A stretch of DNA of 64,000 nucleotides from Cutibacterium namnetense (lineage in GTDB: Bacteria; Actinomycetota; Actinomycetes; Propionibacteriales; Propionibacteriaceae), in NCBI RefSeq assembly GCF_001642025.1, contig NZ_LWHO01000003.1:535279-599278 (forward strand), written 5' to 3'. The notes under the pieces are model-generated. The model made no database searches and was not told the origin of the DNA. It saw nothing but the letters and a program-made list of their open reading frames with translations. The position numbers were made by a program, and so were the translations under genes. This document shows positions 19,401 to 26,423 of this stretch, piece after piece; within the stretch, counting starts at the first letter, position 1; every line of letters starts with the position of its first letter.

Positions 19401-20256
19401 TGTCTTCGATTCTCCGCTCAACGAGTACGCAGCGATGGGATTTGAGTACGGCTACTCTGTTGCCCGCCCGGATTCTTTGGTGCTGTGGGAAGCCCAATTC
19501 GGCGACTTCGCCAACGGTGCTCAGACGATCATCGATGAGTTCATCGCCTCGGCCGGCTCTAAGTGGGGCCAAAAGTCGGGAGTCGTACTGCTGCTGCCAC
19601 ACGGATACGAAGGTCAGGGACCTGATCACTCGTCGGCCCGTTTAGAGCGCTTCCTCAATCTTTGCAGTGAAGACGCTTTGGCCGTCTGCCAGCCCTCGAC
19701 CCCGGCAAGCTACTGCCACTTATTGCGCCAGCATGCGTACGTCAATATGCATCGTCCAGTCATTATCGCAACGCCGAAATCAATGCTGCGGAACAAGATG
19801 GCAACCTCGGATCCCGAAGACTTCACCACCGGTACGTGGAGTCCGGTCTTACCTGACCGGTCGATTACCGATCCGTCGGTCGTTACGAGAATTATCTTGT
19901 GCTCTGGCAAGGTGCGGTGGGAGCTGGTCAAGCAACGTAAGGCTGCTGGTCTTGACGGACAGCTCGCCATCATCCCGATGGAACGTCTCTACCCGCTACC
20001 GGCCAACGAGTTGGCTGAGGTACTCGCGCCTTACACCAACGTCACTGACGTCCGCTGGGTCCAGGAAGAGCCAGAGAACCAGGGTGCCTGGTATTACATG
20101 TTGACCCATCTTCCTGGGGCCATGTCGGAGAAGCTGCCAGGATTCCTTGACAGCTTAACCGCCGTCACCCGCCCGCCCTCCTCGGCTCCGTCAGTAGGGC
20201 AGCACAGCGTCCATGTTCGAGAAGAGCAGGAGTTGCTTGAGAAGGCTTTGGCCTGA
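16495..20256 (+). CDS. kgd: Multifunctional 2-oxoglutarate decarboxylase/dehydrogenase E1-E2 fusion
   Basis: 1253 residues, the Kgd/OdhA architecture of actinobacteria. Residues 1-45 form the E1o N-terminal helix (LIEEMRDQYQNNPNSVDPAW). Residues 50-125 are a Pro/Lys/Ala linker. Residues 130-365 form an E2-type succinyltransferase domain with His348 in TYDHRIIQGAQSG; the Asp of the usual HxxxD is Gln, as in other Kgd proteins. Residues 400-1253 form the ThDP-dependent E1o, including CIGMPHRGRLNVL, the GDAAFAGQGVVYETLQMSQL segment and VNNQVGFTT. There is no lipoyl domain, so a separate E2 supplies lipoate. Start GTG at 16495 (or 16498). It is followed by a strong hairpin. Confidence 0.95.
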   Translation: MVSPAPHDKSNNSPDFGANDWLIEEMRDQYQNNPNSVDPAWATFFRQEAAKSTGTVTKSAASEQPATEKSPRESAPKPVTKPQSAPAGKPAPVTTPKAKDTPPDPTPKPQKQPARPPMSADAPRHSAKLETVEPTVMKMKGAPMRTAKNMDQSLTMPTATTVRDVPMQLVIEQRTMINSFLKKAKGGKVSFTHILAYAMVQALKTVPAMNNAYAEIDGKPHLIENHQINLGMAIDVVASDGSRKLVVPAIKGAEQMDFLDFWRAYEEIVRKGRTNELTIDDFKGVTASLTNPGGFGTNHSIARLMPGQGMILGVGSIDYPAAYQGNSPTRMAELGISKVTTLTSTYDHRIIQGAQSGEFLRRIHQLLLGADRFYEDIFESLRIPYAPVQWASDRQANRADQVGKQARVIELINSWRRFGHLSADLDPIEYRPRFHHDLMLNSHGLTLWDFDRTFPIANFAGQRRATMTLREILTILRDSYASKMGIEYMHIADHEQRKWFQDRFEKEHQPLSREMHLQILDQLNEAEIFETFLQTKFVGQKRFSLEGGESAIVLLAALCNLAADDSLDEVCIGMPHRGRLNVLANIIGKSYGQIFREFEGNVEPVNSQGSGDVKYHLGDEGQFTAASGSTIKASVAANPSHLEAVDPVLEGICRAKLDALGNPEDFPVLPILMHGDAAFAGQGVVYETLQMSQLGGYRTGGTIHVVVNNQVGFTTSPRDGRSSTYCTDVAKAVGAPVLHVNGDDPASVVHAAHIAYGYRQTFHRDVVVDVVCYRRRGHNEGDDPSFTQPHMYDLIAKKRSPRKLYTESLIGRGDITTEDAEAVMSKFRSRLETVFKEVREATSTPEPYSGVPDYPVKHSGLHQTNVEPDTMEAVAQAHENLPESFNLHPKVAPQMARRAKHIREGGIDWATGEMIALGSLLHDGVHVRLAGQDSRRGTFSQRFAALVDHETGEFYVPINHLGGEQGHFDVFDSPLNEYAAMGFEYGYSVARPDSLVLWEAQFGDFANGAQTIIDEFIASAGSKWGQKSGVVLLLPHGYEGQGPDHSSARLERFLNLCSEDALAVCQPSTPASYCHLLRQHAYVNMHRPVIIATPKSMLRNKMATSDPEDFTTGTWSPVLPDRSITDPSVVTRIILCSGKVRWELVKQRKAAGLDGQLAIIPMERLYPLPANELAEVLAPYTNVTDVRWVQEEPENQGAWYYMLTHLPGAMSEKLPGFLDSLTAVTRPPSSAPSVGQHSVHVREEQELLEKALA

Positions 20257-20269
20257 GCGACCCGACGAC

Positions 20270-20311
20270 TGCACCACGGGGCCATCTCTCACCAGATGGC
20301 CCCGTGGTGCA
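20270..20311 (+). terminator. Very strong hairpin after kgd
   Basis: An 18-bp perfect stem (arms TGCACCACGGGGCCATCT at 20270-20287 and its exact complement at 20294-20311) with a 6-nt loop, starting 14 nt after the kgd stop. No T-run follows. It ends only 10 nt before the ATG of the next gene, so it may affect that gene as well as ending kgd transcription. Confidence 0.75.
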
Positions 20312-20321
20312 TGATGGGCCC

Positions 20322-20498
20322 ATGTATTTCACTGACAGAGGTATTGAGGAACTAGAAGACCGTCGTGGAGAAGAGGACATTACCTTCGCCTGGCTCGCCG
20401 ACGAGTTGCGTCATTTCGTCGACCTCAACCCCGAATTTGAAGTTCCGGTGGAGCGTCTTGCTACCTTCCTTGCCAGGCTCGACGACGAGGATGATTGA
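20322..20498 (+). CDS. DUF6104 small acidic protein
   Basis: 58 residues from the ATG at 20322 (MYFTDRGIEELEDRRG), very acidic and ending LARLDDEDD. The segment TFAWLADELRHFVDLNPEFEVPVERLATFLARLDDE matches my memory of the actinobacterial DUF6104 family, which is commonly found directly after kgd. A GTG at 20304 lies inside the hairpin and is less likely. No strong Shine-Dalgarno is seen (GATGGGCCC precedes the ATG). Function is unknown; linkage suggests a tie to 2-oxoglutarate metabolism. Confidence 0.85.
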   Translation: MYFTDRGIEELEDRRGEEDITFAWLADELRHFVDLNPEFEVPVERLATFLARLDDEDD

Positions 20499-20551
20499 GC
20501 GCCATACACCAACTCTCACAGACAGACTGGTTCTTGGCTCGGTAGCCGTTG

Positions 20552-20950
20552 TCAGCCTCTGAGCCAGGCCCGAGATCGCGGCACCAATGAAGCAATAACG
20601 ACTGTTGCCGGGATAATAGCCACGACCCAGAACCACGCTGGCCCATCGGAACGCTGCATGGACACCAGCACCACGAGGTGCAAGAGGCCGCTCGCCACAA
20701 GTAATCCCTGGGCCGAGGGCCGGCCCTTGACGGCCAACCATCCGACGAGGGCAACGAGGCCCGCATAGATGATGAGCATGGCCCCGACCCCAGCGCCGAA
20801 CATATTCCGACCTGACACGATTACCCTGATGGCCACAACGAGTAAGGCCACGGAGCTGATCCAAGTTCCAGCAGTGGCAACCAACACGGTCGTCGGGATC
20901 CCGCCAGGACGCGCAGACGATCGCATGTCGTGTTCACTTGACGGAATCAT
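20552..20950 (-). CDS. Four-helix membrane protein, function unknown
   Basis: 132 residues with four predicted membrane helices (TTVLVATAGTWISSVALLVV; FGAGVGAMLIIYAGLVALVGWL; GLLVASGLLHLVVLVSM; WFWVVAIIPATVVIASLV) and a basic C-terminus. The start at 20950 (MIPSSEHDMRSS) is chosen because AGGAG lies 8 nt upstream; frames reaching 21124 have no such site. It is convergent with the DUF6104 gene. I do not recognise the family and can say only that it is a small integral membrane protein. Confidence 0.65.
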   Translation of the reverse strand: MIPSSEHDMRSSARPGGIPTTVLVATAGTWISSVALLVVAIRVIVSGRNMFGAGVGAMLIIYAGLVALVGWLAVKGRPSAQGLLVASGLLHLVVLVSMQRSDGPAWFWVVAIIPATVVIASLVPRSRAWLRG

Positions 20951-21234
20951 GGCTTTTGCTCCTGCGCGGGTGGACCGAAGACGTATCATAATCGAACTGG
21001 CTGCGAACTCCTTGTAGCGTGCTCGCCCGGACCAACGTGCATCGCGTCCGAGCGATTCGTGCGAGGATGTTCGTCCTACGGTGGATGCTCTTGTCAAAGT
21101 ATTCGACGGTTGCCACACTTTCATGGCTACCTACTGCCGTATAGCCATCCCGTCGGCCATGCGGCACGATGGGTCATCTACCCGCATTCACACACGTGCC
21201 CTGGGTTGCGCCGGGGAGAAGGAGTCGAAGAGGC

Positions 21235-21486
21235 ATGGACTGGCGCCACAGGGCTGCCTGCCTGAGTGAGGATCCCGAGCTGTTCTTCCCGATTGGAAAC
21301 ACTGGCCCGGCCCTTGCCCAGATCGAGGAGGCGAAGAAGGTCTGCGCCCGGTGCGAGGTTCGCGCCGAATGCTTGGCCTGGGCTCTGGAAGCCGGCCAGG
21401 ACCACGGCGTGTGGGGCGGCATGAGCGAGGATGAGAGGCGCGCGATCAAGCGCCGTCAGTCCCGCTCCCGCGTGCGTCGTTCCTGA
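21235..21486 (+). CDS. whiB1: WhiB-family iron-sulfur regulator, WhiB1 type
   Basis: 83-residue Wbl protein. The four [4Fe-4S] ligands are Cys9, Cys37, Cys40 and Cys46 (ACL..KVCARCEVRAEC), followed by the GVWGG turn (58-62) and a basic tail (IKRRQSRSRVRRS). The order MDWRHRAACLSEDPELFFP closely matches mycobacterial WhiB1, an essential NO-sensitive factor that binds SigA region 4. The start is at 21235 rather than the frame start at 21169 because family homology begins there and AAGGAGTCGAAGAGGC precedes the ATG. It is convergent with the PdtaS-like kinase gene, as Rv3219/Rv3220c are. Confidence 0.93.
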   Translation: MDWRHRAACLSEDPELFFPIGNTGPALAQIEEAKKVCARCEVRAECLAWALEAGQDHGVWGGMSEDERRAIKRRQSRSRVRRS

Positions 21487-21532
21487 CCCGCTCACAGCTC
21501 GCCGCCGGTGGCCATCATCTGGTCGGTAGAAG

Positions 21533-23008
21533 TCACATCCGCTGAAGCGGGATGACGAGCCTCGCACAGGTTCCGACTCTGTCAGAGTTGTTCTCCAGGG
21601 TGAACGTGCCATCGAGGTCCTGCACCAAAGTCGTCACGATCGACAACCCTAACGAGCTGCGGTGGTCATCTAGCGAGAATCCTGCTGGTAACGGTTTACC
21701 GTCGCTGACAATGTCTACGACAAGAGCGTCATCGGTACGGTGTGGCCGCACGATGACATTCCCAGAGGATGAATCCAGGCTGTGCTCGATGGCGTTTTGA
21801 CATAATTCTGTCGTCGCTAGTGATAGTGCGGTAGCAGTCTCAGCAGGGACATCACCGAAACTGCCCTCTCGTCGCGCTACCACCGACCCGGATGAGGCCG
21901 CCACATCCCCCACCATGTGGAGGATACGATCAGCAACCTCGTCAAAGGCCACTTGTTCCTCAAAGTTCTGCGAGAGAATCTCATGGACGACAGCGATGGC
22001 CGATACCCTGCCCATGGCCTGTTTCAGGGCATCCTTGGCGTCCGGGTTACTTATACGTCGTGACTGCATGCGCAACAGTGCGGCAACTGTCTGCAAATTG
22101 TTCTTCACCCGGTGATGGATTTCTCGGATCGTAGCATCTTTAGTCACGAGCTGACGGTCTCTGTCTCGCAACTCGGTGAGATCACGAATAAGGATCAATG
22201 TGCCGGCCGAGACTTCAACATCGTCGAGCCAGGTCTGCAGCGGAATCACGCGGGCCCGCAGCGTGGCCTCGGAGTTTTCGATATCAGTCTCGGTAAGCCA
22301 GCGTCCTTCCAAGTCCAAGGTCAGCGATTGGCCGACCTCACGCAGCTTCGGGCAGAGCTCTCGCACCATCGGAATGAGGTATTCCCCATCCAGGTCACCA
22401 GCAAGCCCCAGACGACGGAATGCCGATAGTGCATTCGGGCTGGCAAAGGTAATCATGCCCGTGGCGGCCACGCGGATCACGCCGTCAGTTACTTTTGGAG
22501 CAAGCGCTCGATCAGAGCCTGGGAAGCGCGAGAACCTACCATGGTGGAGCATCTCGGAGAGGATGTCGGCGATTTCAAGGTAGCTATCCTCGGTGTTACC
22601 CGGTGCCCTCACCCCCATTTGGTTGGTGTGCCTTTCAACGACGGCGACGACATCCCCATGGCGAACGATCGGGATCGCCCAGACATCAACAGGAATGCCA
22701 GCAGACAGCTTGTTATCGCTGGTCTCACACATCTCAGCGCTCATGAAGGCTTCAGTGACGAGGCTCTCGTCGTCATAGGCGACAGATTCACCGACGACGT
22801 CGTCCTCCAGAGCAGTCGGACCGGTGTCTGGACGCACCTGAGCAACGGCCCAGAATACGTTTGGGTCCCTATCTGGAACCCACAAGATGAGGTCGGAGAA
22901 AGACGTATCCGCAAGCATTTGCCAGTCGTCAACGAGGTCCTCGAGCCAGCTGATATCGGTGTCATCGAGACGAGTCCGTTCGGCGACGATGCGGTTGAGG
23001 GCAGGCAT
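21533..23008 (-). CDS. pdtaS: PdtaS-like cytosolic sensor histidine kinase
   Basis: 491 residues with no membrane segment: a GAF-like domain (about 1-155), a PAS domain (about 170-285, ending LILIRDLTELRDRDRQL) and a HisKA_2/HATPase module. The phosphorylation box is REIHHRVKNNLQTVAALLRMQSRR (His298/299), typical of the PdtaS/HWE-like kinases that act on ANTAR response regulators. The N box is TTELCQNAIEHS and the G box SSLGLSIVTTLVQDL. M. tuberculosis PdtaS (Rv3220c) lies next to whiB1 in the same way. The partner PdtaR is not in this window. Start ATG at 23008. Confidence 0.9.
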   Translation of the reverse strand: MPALNRIVAERTRLDDTDISWLEDLVDDWQMLADTSFSDLILWVPDRDPNVFWAVAQVRPDTGPTALEDDVVGESVAYDDESLVTEAFMSAEMCETSDNKLSAGIPVDVWAIPIVRHGDVVAVVERHTNQMGVRAPGNTEDSYLEIADILSEMLHHGRFSRFPGSDRALAPKVTDGVIRVAATGMITFASPNALSAFRRLGLAGDLDGEYLIPMVRELCPKLREVGQSLTLDLEGRWLTETDIENSEATLRARVIPLQTWLDDVEVSAGTLILIRDLTELRDRDRQLVTKDATIREIHHRVKNNLQTVAALLRMQSRRISNPDAKDALKQAMGRVSAIAVVHEILSQNFEEQVAFDEVADRILHMVGDVAASSGSVVARREGSFGDVPAETATALSLATTELCQNAIEHSLDSSSGNVIVRPHRTDDALVVDIVSDGKPLPAGFSLDDHRSSLGLSIVTTLVQDLDGTFTLENNSDRVGTCARLVIPLQRM

Positions 23009-23189
23009 GCCGTCACTCTAGTGACAGAAGCCGACCCAGCTCCACCTGATACCGGGATCTGCGAAACTCAGTGCTTCGATTTGGGTCAAGACCGCCCAAT
23101 CCGGCAGAATTGATCGTCGTTGCCGCGCATCCGCGCGGACCCTCCTTCATCAGTAGGGAGGTTTATGACCCCTCAGGAAGGAGAGCGCC

Positions 23190-23264
23190 ATGGGCAAGAC
23201 TGGTCGTAAGCGTCGTGCGCGTCGCAAGAAGGGCGCCAACCACGGCAAGCGTCCCAACGCCTGA
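23190..23264 (+). CDS. 50S ribosomal protein bL37 (24-residue micro-gene)
   Basis: A 24-residue, extremely basic protein beginning MGKTGRKRRARRKKG and ending NHGKRPNA, preceded by a perfect AAGGAG 6 nt before the ATG. The NHGKRPNA ending and size match, from memory, the actinobacterial bL37 first seen in mycobacterial ribosome structures. Here it sits between the PdtaS-like kinase and the anti-sigma factor gene. It is followed by a 16-bp terminator, so it is a complete monocistronic unit. Confidence 0.88.
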   Translation: MGKTGRKRRARRKKGANHGKRPNA

Positions 23265-23274
23265 GTTTTGGGAT

Positions 23275-23310
23275 AGTAAGACCCCCGTCCGCATGGACGG
23301 GGGTCTTACT
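23275..23310 (+). terminator. Intrinsic terminator-like hairpin after bL37 gene
   Basis: 16-bp perfect stem (AGTAAGACCCCCGTCC / GGACGGGGGTCTTACT) with a 4-nt loop GCAT, 10 nt after the bL37 stop. T-richness after it is weak (CGTTT). It probably works for the plus-strand micro-gene; the opposite strand has the anti-sigma gene end at 23353, so it may act in both directions. Confidence 0.85.
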
Positions 23311-23352
23311 CGTTTATGCCCGCTGCCTGATGCTCAGAAGCACAAACCGATC

Positions 23353-23613
23353 TCAAGCTTGCCAGCGGTATGAGACGTGCATCTGTACCAAGCGACTTCT
23401 CAACTGCATGGGAGCTGCCACCGTGCGGTTGCACCGCTTGAGGGCTCGAGAGACGGCAGCTTCCATGTCAGCTTCATCCATGCAACTTTCGCACGCTGCG
23501 ATGTGACGACGGAAGGCATCAGCGCCGTGCTCGCTCATTTCTCCGTGAAGGAATTCCTGGAGGTGATTGATGACCCAGCAACAGGATTCCTCGTCATCAG
23601 CGAACTGCGTCAT
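23353..23613 (-). CDS. rshA: Zinc-associated anti-sigma factor (RshA/RsrA type)
   Basis: 86 residues with the ZAS motif His37-x3-Cys41-x2-Cys44 ([16 protein letters not shown]), an upstream Cys pair (Cys11-Cys12) and Cys61. This is the redox switch family in which oxidation expels zinc and frees SigH/SigR. Helix [11 protein letters not shown]-like residues match RsrA. Its ATG overlaps the sigma gene stop as ATGA (23610-23613), giving coupled, near-stoichiometric synthesis. Function is inferred from motif and operon. Confidence 0.92.
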   Translation of the reverse strand: MTQFADDEESCCWVINHLQEFLHGEMSEHGADAFRRHIAACESCMDEADMEAAVSRALKRCNRTVAAPMQLRSRLVQMHVSYRWQA

Positions 23614-24293
23614 CGTGACCCCTCCTTGTCTGTGCTAGGGGCCATCTCGGGACGACCAAGGTCCTCTTCATCTACTTGTCCGGCCCGAGGACCGATCCCT
23701 CGGGCGCCTGCGACGTCTACCAACTGCTTACGCAGCTGCTTGCGAGCGCGATTCAATCGACTCATCACGGTCCCAATCGGAGTGCCCATGATTTCAGCGA
23801 TTTCCTTGTATGCGAAACCCTCGACATCAGCCAGTAAAACGACCTGGCGGAACTCATTCGACAACCCGTCCAGAGCGTCTAAGATCTGCTGATCCGGCAA
23901 CCCATCTAGGGCTTCCAACTCCGCAGAACGCAAGCCATTGCTGTCATGGGAGGCAGCCTTGGCGATCTGCCAATCTTCGACGTCCTGATCATCTGACGTC
24001 TGGGGACGGCGCTGAGCCTTGCGATACGAGTTGATGTAGGTATTCGTCAGGATGCGATACAGCCAAGCCTTCAGGTTCGTGCCAGGCCGGAACTGATGGA
24101 ACGAGGAAAACGCCTTGGCATAGGCCTCTTGGACAACATCCTCTGCGTCAGCCGGGTTGCGAGTCATGCGCAACGCGGCGCCATAGAGCTGGTCAAGGTA
24201 TTCAAGGGCGTCACGCTCGAACCGTTGCGCCCGCTGGGCATCGGTCTCTTGAGTGACGTCCACGGTGCCCGACGCGTCCACGCGACGATCCAT
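23610..24293 (-). CDS. sigH: Thiol-stress ECF sigma factor SigH/SigR
   Basis: 227 residues from the ATG at 24293 (MDRRVDASG), with GAGG 5 nt upstream. Region 2 is [31 protein letters not shown] with the NTYINSYRK segment; region 4 is [41 protein letters not shown]. An in-frame ATG at 24320 and frame to 24404 leave room for a longer N-terminal form like SigR' of Streptomyces. It is co-translated with rshA. A matching SigH-type promoter lies upstream (24413-24440), implying autoregulation. Same gene neighbourhood as Rv3223c. Confidence 0.92.
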   Translation of the reverse strand: MDRRVDASGTVDVTQETDAQRAQRFERDALEYLDQLYGAALRMTRNPADAEDVVQEAYAKAFSSFHQFRPGTNLKAWLYRILTNTYINSYRKAQRRPQTSDDQDVEDWQIAKAASHDSNGLRSAELEALDGLPDQQILDALDGLSNEFRQVVLLADVEGFAYKEIAEIMGTPIGTVMSRLNRARKQLRKQLVDVAGARGIGPRAGQVDEEDLGRPEMAPSTDKEGSR

Positions 24294-24405
24294 CCTGGCC
24301 TCGGATTCACGTGTGATCATCGTGGCCCAGCTTAGTGCACAGCGCCGACCCCGGGAGGAACGAGGCCTCCGCAAAGTACGAGAGGGAGCAAGGGCAGCGG
24401 TCATG

Positions 24406-24419
24406 GTGTGTTAACACAC
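24406..24419. repeat. Perfect 14-bp palindrome overlapping the sigH promoter
   Basis: GTGTGTTAACACAC is a perfect palindrome. It covers the GTT of the putative SigH -10 element, so a protein bound here could block sigH transcription. The binding factor is unknown. Confidence 0.6.
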
Positions 24420-24440
24420 GTGTCAGGCTACGGTATTCCC
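24413..24440 (-). promoter_or_regulatory. Putative SigH/SigR-type autoregulatory promoter
   Basis: On the minus strand GGGAAT (24440-24435) and GTT (24415-24413) are separated by 19 nt, close to the GGAAT-N18-GTT consensus known for SigR/SigH promoters. It would give a 5' UTR of about 110 nt before the 24293 start and could also allow a longer protein. Confidence 0.6.
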
Positions 24441-24510
24441 GCAACTCGTCATCATCTGGCGAAAATTATGCCCAGTTAGCTACCGCGGAAGGCTTCGGCG
24501 CGGTAGACAT

Positions 24511-25143
24511 ATGTCCATGAGTATCATCCGAGGCTTGGGCCGGACCATGTTCGCCAGTTACTTCATCGTTAAGGGGACGAACTCCGCGATGAAGCCCGAT
24601 TCCTTTGTGGAGGATGCCGAGCCGGTCACGGACCGTCTCCTCCCTCTGGTGCAGCGCGCACTGCCAGCGTCTGTCGGCGCCTACATTCCTGAGGACACCA
24701 AGACCCTCGTCCGCGCCACCGGCGCCGCCCAGGCCTTCGGCGGCCTAGGAATGGCAACCGGCCTTGCTCGTCGCACTGGGGCCGGCGTCGTTGCTGCAAC
24801 GATGATCCCGCATGTGCTCGCCTCGATCCCCGACAAGTCCTCACCGAAAGACGAGCGCACCGCCGCTCGCGCCGTCTTGTTGCGCAACGTCGCTTTGCTT
24901 GGTGGGGCAATGATGGCCTCCCGCGACACCGCAGGCCGCCCCAGCCTGGCCTGGCGTGCGGCCGACACCCAGCGCCGTGTTTCCTCGGCGGCCAGCGACC
25001 AGCACAAGGCTATCGCCTCGTCGGTTGACGACCTGTCGAGGTCGGCCCGCAAGAGGCTGAAGAAGGCCCAAAAGGAAGCCGCTAAGACTCAGAAGAAGGC
25101 CCAGAAAAAGTCGAAGAAGGCTCAGAAGAAGATTGCTGACTAA
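24511..25143 (+). CDS. DoxX-like membrane protein with Lys/Ala-rich tail
   Basis: 210 residues. The N-terminus (GRTMFASYFIVKGTNSAMKPDSF) and the segments VRATGAAQAFGGLGMATG and GVVAATMIPHV resemble the four-helix DoxX family, with hydrophobic spans near residues 70-100 and 120-145. The last 30 residues are nearly all Lys, Ala and Gln repeats (KKAQKEAAKTQKKAQKKSKK), a nucleic-acid- or membrane-surface-binding type tail. Its end overlaps aroA by 11 nt. The start may be Met1 (24511) or Met3 (24517); no good Shine-Dalgarno. Function not established. Confidence 0.75.
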   Translation: MSMSIIRGLGRTMFASYFIVKGTNSAMKPDSFVEDAEPVTDRLLPLVQRALPASVGAYIPEDTKTLVRATGAAQAFGGLGMATGLARRTGAGVVAATMIPHVLASIPDKSSPKDERTAARAVLLRNVALLGGAMMASRDTAGRPSLAWRAADTQRRVSSAASDQHKAIASSVDDLSRSARKRLKKAQKEAAKTQKKAQKKSKKAQKKIAD

Positions 25144-26422
25144 CCAGCAGCCGTGGACCGCCCCGCGAGCCGAACACCGCCTCGCGGGGCGTGTTGTGGT
25201 CCCGGGGTCAAAGTCCCAGACAAACCGCGCCCTTGTCCTCGCAGCTCTCAGTGACGGGCCCAGCGTCCTCGATGGCGCTTTGGCGTCGCGAGACTCCTCT
25301 CTCATGTCGGCCGGGTTGCGACAGCTCGGGGCAGACATCCAGCCCATCGGCCCCTCCTCCATTCGGGTCGTGCCAGGCCTGGCTCGTCCCGTCGGCCCGA
25401 TTGAGTGTGGATTAGCCGGTACCGTCATGAGGTTCCTTCCCGTCGTGGCCGCCCTGGTGCCTGGCCGGACCCGGTTTGTGGGCGACGAGCAAGCCTCTCG
25501 ACGCCCTATCGGGCCAGTTCTCGATGGGTTGGGCCAGCTCGGCGTCAAAGTTGATTCCCACCGACTGCCATTTTCCCTGGATGCCCCGGGCCGTCTTGGC
25601 GGCCCACAGGTCACGATTGATTCGGCGGCATCGAGCCAATTCATCTCGGCCCTATTGTTGGCGTCGGCCCGTTTCCCGCAGGGAATTGACCTTCGTCATC
25701 ATGGGGCGTCGCTGCCGTCGGCCCCTCACATCGCCATGACCTGCGCCATGCTGGCAGACCGAGGCGTCACCGTAGTCTCAGACGAACCATGCCACTGGGT
25801 GGTACGCCCTGGGCCGATACATGCTCTTGATGACGTCATCGAACCTGACCTCACCAATGCCGCGGTATTCCTCGCAGCTGCCTTAATTGTCGGCGGGTCT
25901 GTGACGGTGCCGTCGTGGCCGGCAAACAGCACCCAGCCTGGGGCGCAGTTCGTGGGAATCGCCGAAAGGATGGGGGCGACGGTGTCCTATGTTGACGGTT
26001 CTGTGACTATCAGCGCTCAAGGCTGGCAAGGGCTGCGCCCTCTCGACGTCGACCTCCATGAGGTCAGCGAACTTACACCAGTCGTCGCAGCTACTGCCTG
26101 TCTTGCTCGCGGTCATTCGCGTATCCGTGGCGTGGCGCACATTCGCGGCCATGAAACCGATCGCCTTGCTGCTCTCGAGCATGAACTGGCCAACTTAGGC
26201 GTTGAGATCCGGCGCACTAGCGATGGCCTAGACATCGCTGGTCACGGCGCCGACAAACTGCACGGTGGAAAATTCGGATGCCACGCCGATCACCGGATGG
26301 CTCATGCCGGGGCTCTTCTTGGCCTTGCCATCGACGGAATCGAGCTCGATGACATCACTTGCACGTCAAAGACCATGCCGAAGTTCCCGCAGATGTGGGC
26401 TGATCTCATTCAGGAGGTTTGA
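25133..26422 (+). CDS. aroA: 5-enolpyruvylshikimate-3-phosphate synthase
   Basis: Shikimate-pathway enzyme joining shikimate-3-phosphate and phosphoenolpyruvate; 429 residues. The N-terminal motif VVVPGSKSQTNRALVLAAL carries the substrate-binding Lys and Ser; CGLAGTVMRFLPVVAALV and the C-terminal HADHRMAHAGALLGLA are also conserved. The start is a TTG at 25133 inside the preceding gene (no in-frame ATG/GTG before the conserved core), and the N-terminus PWTAPRAEHRL resembles mycobacterial AroA. It is followed by rsgA after 1 nt. Confidence 0.94.
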   Translation: MLTNQQPWTAPRAEHRLAGRVVVPGSKSQTNRALVLAALSDGPSVLDGALASRDSSLMSAGLRQLGADIQPIGPSSIRVVPGLARPVGPIECGLAGTVMRFLPVVAALVPGRTRFVGDEQASRRPIGPVLDGLGQLGVKVDSHRLPFSLDAPGRLGGPQVTIDSAASSQFISALLLASARFPQGIDLRHHGASLPSAPHIAMTCAMLADRGVTVVSDEPCHWVVRPGPIHALDDVIEPDLTNAAVFLAAALIVGGSVTVPSWPANSTQPGAQFVGIAERMGATVSYVDGSVTISAQGWQGLRPLDVDLHEVSELTPVVAATACLARGHSRIRGVAHIRGHETDRLAALEHELANLGVEIRRTSDGLDIAGHGADKLHGGKFGCHADHRMAHAGALLGLAIDGIELDDITCTSKTMPKFPQMWADLIQEV

Positions 26423-26423
26423 C

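Noticed and set aside
16954-19629. Several long minus-strand frames inside kgd
   Set aside because: High-GC shadow frames of a 1253-residue gene with all expected catalytic motifs; no independent signals.
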